Below are positions 41,509 through 51,496 of a stretch of 64,000 nt of DNA, in pieces. The stretch is from contig OZ037860.1 of assembly GCA_964035575.1 (NCBI GenBank), positions 1,264,689-1,328,688 on the forward strand. Direction: 5' to 3'. A program made the position numbers and the translations under genes. Position 1 is the stretch's first letter. Each line of letters opens with the position of its first letter. This stretch comes from Rhynchopus sp. YZ270_cl-10. Its lineage: Eukaryota > Euglenozoa > Diplonemea > Diplonemida > Diplonemidae. The notes beneath the pieces were generated by a model that worked only from the letters and a program-made list of their open reading frames with translations, was not told the origin of the DNA and made no database searches.

Positions 41509-41905
41509 CACGACGTTGAAGTAAATTACTTTACTTGTGGTTTTACATTTCATTTTTTTTTTTGTGACAACTGCCTTGCAAAGGTTGTAGGGGAGGAAAT
41601 GAAAACATATCTGAGTTGTGCCCGAATTTTTTGGTGTGAGCGATGTAAACACGACACAACTTATTCACAGAAAAGTTTTTGATTTTGTCCCTACACACTC
41701 CACAAAAATCCGGTGCGATCAACGAAAAATTCTTTTTCTGATTTCGTTTCTTTCTTTATCAGACTAGCTTAAACTCAGATAACAGTTTTTATTTACTTGT
41801 GTTTAAGCTGTACGCTTACGTTTTTACGTGTGCCACAAGTAAGCTATTTTCACAAGTAAAATTACATGTAAAACCACAAGTAAAGTCATTTACTTCAACG
41901 TCGTG
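41509..41905. mobile_element. MITE with 40-bp inverted repeats, 397 bp
   Basis: Starts CACGACGTTGAAGTAAAT and ends in the complement; the arms match over 40 bases with one mismatch. CA flanks both sides. Inside are (A)CAAGTAAA and TTTACTTGTG repeats in both orientations and a ~240-bp block (41557-41795) almost identical to 26410-26656. Tip (CACG) and flanks (CA) resemble those of the 3.95-kb transposon, but the rest of the arms differ. Confidence 0.7.
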
Positions 41906-42127
41906 CACCCTTTAGTACTGACCTCCCCTCCTCCCCTTACATCTCCCCTTATTTCCTTATTGCCTTGCGACTCTTTCTGTAGAGCCTTCCCAACTTTGAC
42001 GGGACAGATTTCACCCCTATACATTCGGGGTAGTAAACAAGGTCTCTCAGGACCCACGATCACCGCGAAGAAGGAATGCCAAAAAAGGAAAAGAGAAAAA
42101 AAAAATTCTTCGGTCAACATTGAGTAC

Positions 42128-42190
42128 AGACTCGAATTCTCCCACTCTGTTGGGATTACTCGGAGATTGTCGACTCAACAAAAAAAAACA
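42128..42190 (+). repeat. A-tailed GATTGTCG repeat, copy
   Basis: CTCCCACTCTGTTGGGATTA, CTCGGAGATTGTCGACTC and an A run. CTCCCA/TGGGAT forms the variable hairpin. Confidence 0.55.
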
Positions 42191-42337
42191 GTCCCGTTGG
42201 ATAATATGTACTTTAGGTGAAACGGTGAAATGTTTCATCGTACTCTTTTTTTTAATTTCTTTTTGGCATGGTGATTGGTGCGAACGGTATGAAGTTTTTA
42301 TCATATTCGTTTCTTTGTATGTTTGTTTTTTTAAAAA

Positions 42338-42377
42338 GGTGACTAAGCAATGAGAGACTTAGGTTCATCTTATAAAC
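42338..42377 (+). repeat. GTGACTAAGC hairpin family, copy
   Basis: GGTGACTAAGCAATGAGAG, ACTTAGGTTCATCTTATAAAC; preceded by a T/A-rich tract ending AA. Confidence 0.6.
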
Positions 42378-42616
42378 TTCTCTTTTAAAAAAAAATTCTC
42401 CAAGGTTGGTTGCACATTCACGAGCCCTGTCTCGCTAACTGTACGGCCTACCATTTCCTTTATACTTTGCACCTTTGATTGACGTATTCAGTATTTTCTT
42501 TTCTTCTACGCCAACATACTCCACAGTGCCTCAAAATGCGACTCAAAAAATATTTCTTTTTTTTCAACAGAGACAAAGCGAAGCCAAGGCTCTTTATTTG
42601 TTCTCTATTTTTTTAA

Positions 42617-42655
42617 GGTGACTAAGCACGAGAGGCTTAGGGTCATCTGATAAAC
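42617..42655 (+). repeat. GTGACTAAGC hairpin family, near-consensus copy
   Basis: GGTGACTAAGC-ACGAGAG-GCTTAGGGTCATC, then TGATAAAC. Long stem: GGTGAC-TAAGC against GCTTA-GGGTCATC. Confidence 0.65.
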
Positions 42656-43034
42656 TTTTTCTTTATTTTCTCTTTATTATTTAGAACGAATCAGTTGAGC
42701 TCCCTCCTCCCCATACACTGCAGTTTTTTTTTTTCTTCTTTCTTTTGAATTTACCCACAAACAAACGTTGCGGCATAATGGCAACACGCCAAGGGGTCAT
42801 GATGTGTACCCTTATGCCGGTTTCCGCCCTAACGAATTGACCTAAATGTGTGTGTGTTTCTCTCTTTCTATTGCTTTTTTCTTTCTCTATCGAGACGCGT
42901 TGTGCTCAAGGTACAAAAGTTTTTTTTTTTTTTCAAGTTCTTTTTTTTATGTATTCCACGCGAAGAGGCATTAGTTCTCTTCAAAAGTATTTTCTTTTTC
43001 TATCATATCAGATGTAAACCACAAAAAATGGATG

Positions 43035-43125
43035 TAGGACTTCCACCCCCCGGTACAGCCGTGTACCAAAGGTACATTGTTCACGAGAGGGCTTTGTATT
43101 TCAAATCAACTTTGTTAAAACAAGT
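43035..43125 (+). repeat. CACGAGAGGGCT family, copy 5
   Basis: ACAGCCGTGTACCAAAGG, TACATTGTTCACGAGAGGG, CTTTGTATTTCAAATCAAC. Confidence 0.55.
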
Positions 43126-44355
43126 CAACTTGTCTTTACCCCTATAGTTTGCTCTTATTAGGCGTAAAGAAGGCACCAACCGAGTCTAGGGTTGGGGTTT
43201 TTTAGTGATACCACTGAACACAGTGTTCTTTTCGTTCGATTCTGGATGTTTCAATAAGTTAAGCCCGTCGTACACAAAAAAAATCGCAACCCAAGGTTTC
43301 GAAGAAAAAAATATACCATTTTTTTTCCTGGGGGGGGCGAGCTGTATCCGATGTTCGCATCGCGCCTTTATTTTTAATAGCTTTTTTTTTTTGATATGGC
43401 AGGGTCAGAACCGCTGGGAAAAGGGTAACAACCAGGGCTCATCTGCGACCAAGTTGGCGCCACATTGAAAATTTTTATCGATTCTTTTTGGTGATGTATT
43501 CAGATTGTGCTATCTGAATTCATGTCAAAAAAAATTGTTCAAAAATTCCAATTAGAACGAAGTTTAAATACGTGAAGCGATGATAGCAGCCGTGTTATAA
43601 ATCGGGTTCCTTGGGTTACCTTTTTTTAGGTGGGTTCGCAGACCGACCCATAATTTTTTTTTTCTCGACAGAAATGAGTATAAATGTGTGCGCACCTCGT
43701 TTCATCTTTCATTTTCTTTTACCGTAATCGTAAAAATTATTGACTGTACTAATGTTCGACCTTTTCAGGATTTTTTCTGGAAGTTCGACCTTTTTTTACG
43801 GTTGATAATTTTTACGAATACGTTAATTCCAACGTAGTTAAGAGCATCAAAGGGGAATGTATTACATTCTTCATACGGGCCTGCATATTATGTTCAAATG
43901 GTAGCCTACATTCGTACCAACGTTTTTATTTCTCCAAATGCAAAAGAAATGAAACAAAAAATGCTATTTTTGCGTTTTCTGGGGAAATCCTTCCCTACTT
44001 TTGCGCCCAACGTTTTTTTTTAAAGAAGTATTTTATGCTTCTATTTGTGTAGCATCACTTTTTTTCTTTTTTTTTTATATTTCACAAACGGCCGATAACT
44101 CAGCGCTTATCTTCTTTCTTTTTCTCTCTCTTTTTCCCCCACCCATTCACCAGAGTCCCCCCTCCCCACTCAGTGTTTCGTTTCTCATTCATGCTCGTCG
44201 TGTACTTCGTGAGGAGATGGAGAGAGAGAGTGAGTGAGAGCAACACCATCGGTAGCATCACATTACCCCCCTTTGTTAAAAATTACAACCTCATTAACAG
44301 TAGTAACAACGACTGTTCCATTGTTATGATGTCTGTAAGGTTAGGGGTGTTCTTA

Positions 44356-44388
44356 GGTGACTCAGCAAAACGAGACTGAAGTTCAACC
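44356..44388 (+). repeat. GTGACTAAGC hairpin family, diverged copy
   Basis: GGTGACTCAGCAAAACGAG, ACTGAAGTTCAACC. CTCAG pairs with CTGAAG; outer GGTGA is met by TTCAACC. Confidence 0.45.
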
Positions 44389-44510
44389 TTTAAAAAAACC
44401 ATTTTCTTTTCCTTTTTATGGCTAAGCATGTCAACAAATTGCCACCCACGAGTAGTAGTGACATACAAAAAAGCAAATGACTGATGGATAAACCAAAGAA
44501 CAATCTAATC

Positions 44511-44541
44511 AGACTAAGCACGAGAGGTTCATCTTATAAGC
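44511..44541 (+). repeat. GTGACTAAGC hairpin family, shortened copy
   Basis: AGACTAAGCACGAGAGG, TTCATCTTATAAGC; the GCTTAG arm is missing. Confidence 0.45.
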
Positions 44542-44739
44542 TTTTCATTTGTTTTGCTAGGGGGGTACATCGTAGTAGCAGCCTCCCTGCAACTGTCCTC
44601 TATTTTTGAAATGGAAAAAAAAAAAAAATATCCAAAAAAAAAACATAATTGTGAATTACCGTTCATTCTCTCTGAGTAAAAAATCTCCCCTCATTAGAAC
44701 ACACAAACCCACATTCCCCTCATCCCCCCCAAAAAAAGA

Positions 44740-44820
44740 CAGTGTATATTGCACAAACTGTGGCAGCACAACCGAGGCAACTACACTACCAACAATTTAT
44801 CAAAAAAAGAAATAAACAAT
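44740..44820 (+). repeat. GTGGCAACACAACCGAGGC family, copy 3
   Basis: TTGCACAAACTGTGGCAGC, ACAACCGAGGCAACTACAC, ACCAACAATTTATC and an A-rich tail. Confidence 0.6.
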
Positions 44821-44847
44821 CGCGCTCGTCTGCGGTGACGTAATAGT

Positions 44848-44925
44848 GTTTAGTATAGTGGAGTGCACTCTTGGGGTGGCTACACTAATACAACCAAGTT
44901 TTCAAAATAAAATAAAACTGTTTTA
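44848..44925 (+). repeat. GGTGGCTACACTAATACAAC family, uninterrupted copy
   Basis: TTTAGTATAGTGGAGTGCAC, TCTTGGGGTGGCTACACTA, ATACAACCAAGTTTTC and an A-rich tail. It serves as an empty-site comparison for the hAT-like insertion at 6481. Confidence 0.6.
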
Positions 44926-45200
44926 AAAAACCCCCAAAAAGTCACATCGAAACATACTCCCTCACCATTTTGTTGCCCCATCACCGCCAACATCTTTTTC
45001 CCACCCCTTTTTTTTTCTCGCCCCAAAACCGTTAGTCTTTCCTACACTATAAAATACCTGTAGAACCAGGCAAATACGGAAGCCCACTTTGTATGGACCC
45101 CCATGTCATCATCTGTCGATGAAGTGTGAACTGCTAACAAAATACAGAACTGTTGTTTTTGTATCCCCCCCTTTTTCTTTTGGTCATCTTTCCCAAAAAA

Positions 45201-45745
45201 CACGGGTCGGGAAAGATCTTTTTTTTTTTTTTTTTTTTCGAGAAAAAAAATCCTCTTCTCCCGAAAAAAAAAAAAAAAAAAAGATTTTTGGGAGAAAAAA
45301 AAAAAGAGAAAAGATTTGAAAATCCTGGGAAAATCCTGAAAAAATCCTGAAAAATCCTGGAAAAATCCATGAAATTTCATGAAAAATCTCGAGATCTTGA
45401 GAAATCTTTGAAAAAAAAAAAAAAGATTTTCAAAATCTTTTTTTTTTTTTCCCCCAAAAAGATTTTTCAAAATCCCAAAAATCTTTTTTATCTTTTTTTT
45501 GAGAAAAAAAAGATTTTCAAGATCTTTTTCATCTTTTTTTCTCTTTTTTTCCTTTTTTTTCCTTTTTTTTCCAGGATTTTTCAAAGATCTCAAAGATCTC
45601 GAGAGATCCTGAAAAAAAAAGACAAAAATCCTGAAAATCTTGATTTTTTATTTTTTTCTCCCGAGATTCTCGAAAAAAGACAAAAAAAGACAAAAGATCT
45701 TTCCTGACCCGTGAAAAAAAAAAAAAAAAAAAAAAAAAAATGGAA
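45201..45745. repeat. low-complexity AAATCCTG / AGATCTT palindrome-rich tract
   Basis: About 540 bp of A and T runs with repeated GAAAAATCCT, GATTTTCAAAATC, ATGAAATTTCAT and ATCTCGAGAT motifs, many self-complementary. Frames on both strands (rich in K, F and I) are artefacts of composition. Confidence 0.7.
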
Positions 45746-46211
45746 CAATGTGGGATGGGGGCAGAAAATGGCAGAAAAAAGGGAAACGCAGACAGAGACA
45801 TTTCCTCTATTATGCTGACTTCTTTATGAAAGAACCTGAAGAGGAAGAAAAGGAGGAAGAAAAAAAAATAGTGGGACGCACCTTGAGTTGCGGTTGGATG
45901 CGCAAAAGTACGCTAATGTGTATCTCTTTCCTGCCTTTCTCAAGGTGCGTGGTTTAAGTTTTGTCTCGTGCGGAATCGCCAAAATTTTCTTAATTTTTAT
46001 TCCCCCTTTTTTTCCCTTATTTGTCGAAATTCATCTCAACCCCCAACTCAAGCTTCAGACAACCACAATAACCCATAAAAGCAAAAAAATATATTGGGAA
46101 ATAATAACTGTGTTTTAGAGTAACTCCTTTTAGGTCAAAAGAATGAGGAAAAGAGCGCCTTTTTTTGCTCATATTGTGAACATAAATAAAGCGAATATTT
46201 TCTTTTTAAAA

Positions 46212-46250
46212 GATGACTAAGCGCCAGAGGTTTAGGTTCATCTCAGAAAC
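46212..46250 (+). repeat. GTGACTAAGC hairpin family, copy
   Basis: GATGACTAAGCGCCAGAGG, TTTAGGTTCATCTCAGAAAC. Confidence 0.55.
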
Positions 46251-46829
46251 TTTGTTTTTTTTTTTGTCTTCAAATAACATCACAATAAAAGGAAAATATG
46301 GAGTATTTCGACAACACAGTGCAACGTATTAGCACATTCATGCACACCCTTCAAAGCAGGGTTAAAAAAAAACATCAGCAATCAAGTAAAACAATATATA
46401 AACGCTAACAAAATTCGAATCAAAAGAAATAGTCTGTAGCGAAAAAAAAAAAAAAATTCTCCCCACGCTTTGAGGCTTTTTGGGTTGACCAAAAAAAAAG
46501 AGCTAATGCTGTTTTTTTTATGTGTCCGAAAGTCCATTTTCATCACCCATTTCTCCTGGAATGTTTGGCGTGGTTGTTCACCCCTCTTTTTTTTTTTTTT
46601 TTGTTTGCTTCGTACGCAGGCCTAATGCTAACCGTTGGTTCGTCGGTTCACTTTTATTTATTATTTTTTTTATTTATCCGTTGGTTCGTTGGTTCACCCT
46701 TAAAAATGGGGGTTTTTTGGGATGGGGGGTTCTCTGCCTGTGGTATGCCGTGGGTACCTTGGTCCTGGAGATGTGGGCACCTGCGCCCGCATCTTCAGGA
46801 GGAAGGGAGATTAAAAGAAGGACACAGCA

Positions 46830-47258
46830 GTGCATACTGCGGCCCCCACCACTGGGTTCGAGGAGGAGGAGGGTCTGTCAGTCGACGAGACATCGAGTGT
46901 TGGAGAAGTTCTGATCTCTGAAGATACAGAGAGCAGCGTTGCATCTGTTGATGTTAAAGAGGAAAGCGAAGATGGCGATTGCGATGGCGGTGGCGGTGAC
47001 GATGGAGACTTGTTTCAGGGACTCAATCATGCACCCCCCTTGCCGGCAAAAATTAAAAAAGTAGCCTACCGTGCGCCTGCGGCGCAGCTCAAAAACTGGC
47101 AGCCCACAGACCTCTACCATAGTTTGGCTGTAAAAATGTTCGGTTTTAGGTCACAAATTTTGAAATGTTGCGTACCGTGGCTTCGCCAGAAAGTTTTGAT
47201 ATCAACCGCCGTTTCTTCTTGTCCTGAGGGAAGGTTTCGTTCACTAGAGAGAACCTAA
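46830..47258 (+). pseudogene. acidic gene fragment running into a repeat
   Basis: The first ~75 codons look coding (TTGFEEEEGLSVDETSS, EVLISEDTESSVASV, KEESEDGDCDGGGGDDGD, then HAPPLPAKIKK). After about 47058 the frame enters a copy of the GCGCCGCAGGCGC repeat (CGTGCGCCTGCGGCGCAGC, ACCGTGGCTTCGCCAG). A gene broken by a repeat insertion, or a captured exon, fits. No domain recognised. Confidence 0.25.
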
Positions 47259-47484
47259 TGCGAGGGCTTGACGTGGAAAAACGTGAGAAAAGGGTTGGTT
47301 TGGTTCTTGATGTACGTTACCATCCCACGTCATCACGTATTTACGCGAAATGAACGGACCTTTTCGCGCGGAGCGCGAAAAATTTTTTTGACCCCTTTTT
47401 GGACATATCTTCATATCTTCACGATTTTGGGGAAAATTTTTTTTCATGAAGCGAAAACCCCCTTCCCGGCCCACGGTGGCCCAG

Positions 47485-47795
47485 CAGACCCTTTTGGGGG
47501 TACCCCCGGGGGTACCCCCAAAAGGGGTACCCCGCAGGGTAGGGTACCACACAGGGTAGGGTCCGCGGGGGGTACCCCCTCGCGTGGGCTACCCCAGGGG
47601 GTACCCCACAGGGTTGGGTAGGGTCCGCGCGGGGTACCCTTTGGGGGGTTTGGGGTACCCCGAGGGGTACCCCCCAGGGTCCGCGGGGGTACCCCTCAGG
47701 GTCCGCGGGGGTACCCCTCAGGGTCCGCGGGGGTACCCCATGGGGTACCCCCGCGGACCCTGGGGGGTACCCCCCGGGGTACCCCCTGCACACCC
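47485..47795. repeat. GGGGTACCCC palindromic array 1
   Basis: GC-rich array of GGGGTACCCC decamers alternating with GGGTCCGCG and CAGGGTAGGG. One 22-bp unit (CAGGGTCCGCGGGGGTACCC) occurs three times in a row at about 47675-47740. All frames are open because of the repeat (GYP-type peptides). Confidence 0.8.
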
Positions 47796-47854
47796 GGTGG
47801 CTATTGCCTCCCAGGGAAAGGGACTCTCAAAAATTTTTTTTTGCCCTATATACA

Positions 47855-48050
47855 CGGATGCTGCCAGATCTGGCCAGATTTGGGGGCCAATTTCCCAGAT
47901 CTGGCTCGTTTTCCAGATGTGGAGATCTTGTTTCCAGATCTGGCCAGATCTGGCCAGATCTGGGAATCTGGGAAAATTTTTTTTTCAAAAAAAAAAAAAA
48001 ACCCCCCAGATCTGGCCAGATCTGGAAATCTGGCCAGTTTTTTTTTTTTC
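47855..48050. repeat. CCAGATCTGG palindromic array 1
   Basis: Many copies of the self-complementary CCAGATCTGG, partly tandem, around an A/T run. Preceded by ATACACGGATGCTGCCAG, also found at the edge of array 2. Confidence 0.8.
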
Positions 48051-48800
48051 TCAGATTTCTGGCTATTGTCTCCCAGGGAAAGGGACTCTCGAATTTTTTT
48101 TTTCGCCCCAAAATAGGGCTAATTTCGACGATTTGAGGCCATTTAAAGCAAAATTTGGCACTTTTGAGCATCTGTGGGGGTCTAAAACGTGGTTTTGCGA
48201 ACCCGAAATTTCGTGGTTTTTACCAAAGACAAGTCGATTTTTGAAAAATCTCAAAAAAAAAAATTTTTTTTTCCGGGAAAATTTTGACCCCTGAGTAGGG
48301 TTTTTGTGCACCAAAAAGTGCAAAAAAACGCAAGAGTCGGGTGTTTTGACGATCTGGGGTACCGCCATATGCACTACAGGGGCCCACAATTTCGACTTTT
48401 TCTTAGCAATTTCCTTCATAATTTTTTTTTTCCGATTTTGGCAAAGGCAAATCTCAGGCAAAAAAAATTCACCCCTGATAGTGGGTCCTTGGGTGTCCAG
48501 ATGCCAAAAACACAAAATTTTTGATGTTTTGACCATCTGTGGGCGCCTAAAACGCACTTCTCTGCCCAAAAAAATGAATATCGATTTTTCCTTAGCGTTT
48601 TTATAGCCGTGATTTTTGGGTATTTTTTCGCAAAGGGAAAAAAAAAATATCAACCAAAATAGTGGGTCCTTGGGTGACCAAAAATGCAAAAAAAACGCAT
48701 TTTTTTGGTGTTTTGACCCTTCAGAACCACCCAAAACGCACTTTTGTGTACCAAAACACGCATATTTCACATTTCCTTAGCAATTCCTTCACAAGTGCAA
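48051..48800 (+). repeat. satellite-like ~180-bp units
   Basis: Four diverged head-to-tail units, each with GGTTTTTG or GGTCCTTGGGTG, a run like CAAAAA.TGCAAAAA.CGC, GTGTTTTGAC.ATCTG.GG and CTAAAACG. A related block (GATTTGAGGCCATT, TTGGCACTTTTGAGC, GGGGGTCTAAAACGTGG) starts the series at about 48120. It recurs at 50820-50960 and 51228-51345, and two units recur at about 56640-56920. Confidence 0.65.
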
Positions 48801-49264
48801 GGTGATTTTTGACCAAACTAATTTTGTGCACTTTTTTTGTGGTCACGTGACGCTAAAATCCTCTCCGTGATGCGAGAATTACATGTGAGAATGCGATAAT
48901 GATTCTCGCGTGCGAACGCCCAAAACCACGAGGACGCAAGCAAGGCTTCAGTGCACTTAGGTACAGGATGCGTCGTTTTCAGTTACAAAAAAGGGTACTG
49001 TGAAGCGGTTGAGGCACACACAGACCCGCTGCAAAATGCATCTGGGACCCACGCTAGACCCCCTAAAAGCTGTAAAACCATATATTTCCATCTCGCGACC
49101 CCAGCGGATGTGGACTGAGGTGTTTTTTTTTGGGTGTTTAGAAAGGTTTTTGTCCGATTGGAGAATTTTTTCGGTAAGTGTTGCATTTTGTCCCCACTGA
49201 GTGTGCACTCAGAAAACACTCATCAATAAAACGACCTGGTAAAAAATAGTTATTTTCTATCGTA
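48801..49264. other. spacer between satellite units and duplication copy A
   Basis: Contains a hairpin GCGAGAAT ... ATTCTCGC (about 48881-48921). Otherwise no recognised element and no gene. Confidence 0.4.
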
Positions 49265-50624
49265 GTAGTGGGTTTGTTGTGCAGTGATGTTCTTTGTACC
49301 TGGAGAGTGGGCCGAGTGCAAGGTATGTTTTTAACCCCCCGGTTTTCTCCCTTTTCGACATGTCCGCTATTTTTTAGCTATTTTTTTTTTTTTGTCAACA
49401 AAAATGTCACTTTTACGTTTAAGGGGTACGGGGCGGCTTCTTGTTTGTTTGTTTGTTTTTTTGTTGTAGTCTCTACTTTTACATTCAATTTCTCTTAACA
49501 GGTACCCGAACCGACGACCCTTCATCGTGACAGCGAAGCAGTGCCGATGGAAGAGCTGGTGCAATTATTTGAAAACCAGGTGGCGATCGTAAAAGTCGGG
49601 TTTATATACCAACTTTTCCATTAACCCACCCCATAGACCACCCTAATTATTATGAAACTCTTAGTCAGTCACTGCTATAGCCATTTAATCCAGGGAGCAT
49701 AGCTAGTGCAAGAAATTCGACTTCGGGATCCGGAAAGTCTGTCCTCTGCTTGCGGAGGACTAGGCACAAGAAAATATTGCGTTCCCCCAGAAAACCAATT
49801 TTTGTCAGAGTAATTTTTGCCCAGGGCATGCTCTTGAAGCATGGCGGCTTGGTGTGAGAAGGGGCAGTGTATTGTTTTGTTCTAGATTTCAACGGTTGTT
49901 AGAACGAGTCAAGTGGATGCTTATCTAAACACTGACTTTAGTACAGACCCGAGAGATCACACATGACTTTGAGGAAAGAACAAAGCAATGCATCTGTACC
50001 CGCACGCCAGGTTGTAGTTACTTCAGAATTTTCTTAAGTTTGCATGAACGAGGAGGGGCGAATCATTCTTCGGGAACCATTAGCTGTATACCATGGAATG
50101 ATTTTCTCAAAAACACCACGTGGGGGCTGAATTCAATCCCTTAAGAATTGCGAATTCAGCCTTTGTAGAAGGTACGTCTTACTTGTACTTGTACTTGTAT
50201 GCCGTGTCCACCCTTCTCGACCTTACCGGTTCACATGTACGAATAATATTAGGCAGTGGTAACACCCTTCTCAATTGTGCAAACTTAAGAATTTTCTGCT
50301 GGAACTTACCAAAATCGATTTTCTTTCACCCCAAACACCCGCAACACCCCACCTGCTACTTCGGTAGCCTGTGTTGTTGGGAGTTGGTTCTCATGTTGAT
50401 CCCCAGTGTTTTGCACTGCTTCTTCTGAGCCCAACGCTGTTTGGCCTGTCGACGTAATAAATACGAAGACAGGGCGGCGGTGCCAACAATTTTCCAATGA
50501 TGTAACGTTTATCTGATTGATTTATCGTTTGATATACCTTGTGTGTCCTACTTCGTAACTTGCACACACGAGCAACGTATATTGAACGGTACTTCAAGCG
50601 ATACTTCGTTATGTCATTGGGGGT
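49265..50624 (+). repeat. ~1.4-kb duplicated unit, copy A
   Basis: Starts near GTGGGTTTGTTGTGCAGTG and ends TTCGTTATGTCATTGGGGG. It holds an intron-like pair, TGCAAG|GTATGT and CTTAACAG|GTACCC. After the acceptor one frame reads VPEPTTLHRDSEAVPMEELV, QLFENQVAIVKVGF. The remaining ~1 kb is conserved with copy B but has no conserved long frame. It could be a gene or ncRNA locus duplicated with its flanks, or a non-autonomous element. Confidence 0.65.
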
Positions 50625-50635
50625 ACCTGGAAAAA

Positions 50636-50815
50636 AAAATTTTCCCAGACGTCCCAGATCTCCCAGATGTGGCCAGATCTGGCCAGATCTGGCCAGATCT
50701 GGGACGTCTGGGAAAATTTTTTTTTTCAAAAAAAAAAAAAAATTTTCCAGATCTGGCCAGATCTGGGAGGCCCAGATCTGGAGATCTGGCCAGATCTGGC
50801 AGCATCCGTGTATAT
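50636..50815. repeat. CCAGATCTGG palindromic array 2
   Basis: Same decamer as array 1, around ACGTCTGGG and an A/T run, ending CTGGCAGCATCCGTGTATAT, the reverse complement of the edge of array 1. Confidence 0.8.
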
Positions 50816-51496
50816 AGGCCTAATTTCGACGATTTGAGGCCATTAAAAGCAAAAATTGGCACTTTTGAGCATCTGTGGGGGTCTAAAACGTGGTTTTGCG
50901 CAGCCGATTTTTCGTGGTTTTTTTACCAAAGACAAGTCGATTTTTGACCAATTTTTCATGAAAAATGTGAAGGAAATCGCTTAGGAACTTAGCTGTGTAC
51001 GTGTTCTAGCTACTGCATACACCGCGGGGTATAACCAAAATGACCGTATTTTGGCTGAAATTTCGACTTGACAATTTTTCCTCGATTTGGTCAATCTGAG
51101 GTTTTGTTTGGGGTTTTTGGGCCATTTTATGACCAACCACGCCCGCATACGTGGGAAATTACGCGCGCAATGACGACGTCACGGCGTGGGGAGCCCTCGT
51201 AATTACGAGGGGTGCTCCCGTGATCCTTTGAGGCCATTAAAAGCAAAATTTGGCACTTTTGAGCATCTGTGGGGGTCTAAAACGTGGTTTCGCGCCCGAA
51301 AAGTCGTGATTTTACCAAAGACGCCTCGATTTTTGACCCAAATTTTTTTTTCTTCTCGCCCAAAATCGAGCGTGGTAGGTCATAAATGGCCCAAAAAATC
51401 CAAAGTCTCAATGAGCAAATTGTGAAGAAAAAAAAATTGGTCGAAGTTTTGGTCATTTTTACCATGTGGCAACAAATAGAATGCAGGTATCAGTAT
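50816..51496 (+). repeat. satellite-like block copies and a palindrome
   Basis: Two copies of the GATTTGAGGCCATT...CTAAAACGTGG block (50820-50960, 51228-51345). Between them is a hairpin at about 51189-51220 (GGGAGC, CCTCGTAATTACGAGG, then GGTGCTCCC). Confidence 0.6.

Larger units (their letters stand above)
40245..45200. other. 5-kb gene-free, repeat-rich region
   Basis: Holds a GCGCCGCAGGCGC copy (40570-40790), a MITE, several short dispersed repeats listed separately, and a repeated AAATAAAGTGTAATTTTTG segment at 40468 and 41106. Near 43735-43815 there is a foldback (TAATCGTAAAAATTAT... with its complement ATAATTTTTACGAAT and duplicated GTTCGACCTTTT). No coding sequence stands out. Confidence 0.45.

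Noticed and set aside
45042-45801. Lys/Phe-rich frames of up to ~180 codons
   Set aside because: Homopolymer tract with no sequence complexity.
47419-48294. GYP-rich frames over the GGGGTACCCC array and following satellite units
   Set aside because: Translations of palindromic repeats; read equally well on both strands.
49665-49892. 75-codon minus frame conserved in both 1.4-kb copies (also 52026-52253)
   Set aside because: Conserved only as part of the general duplication; it has frame-changing differences between the copies and no domain.
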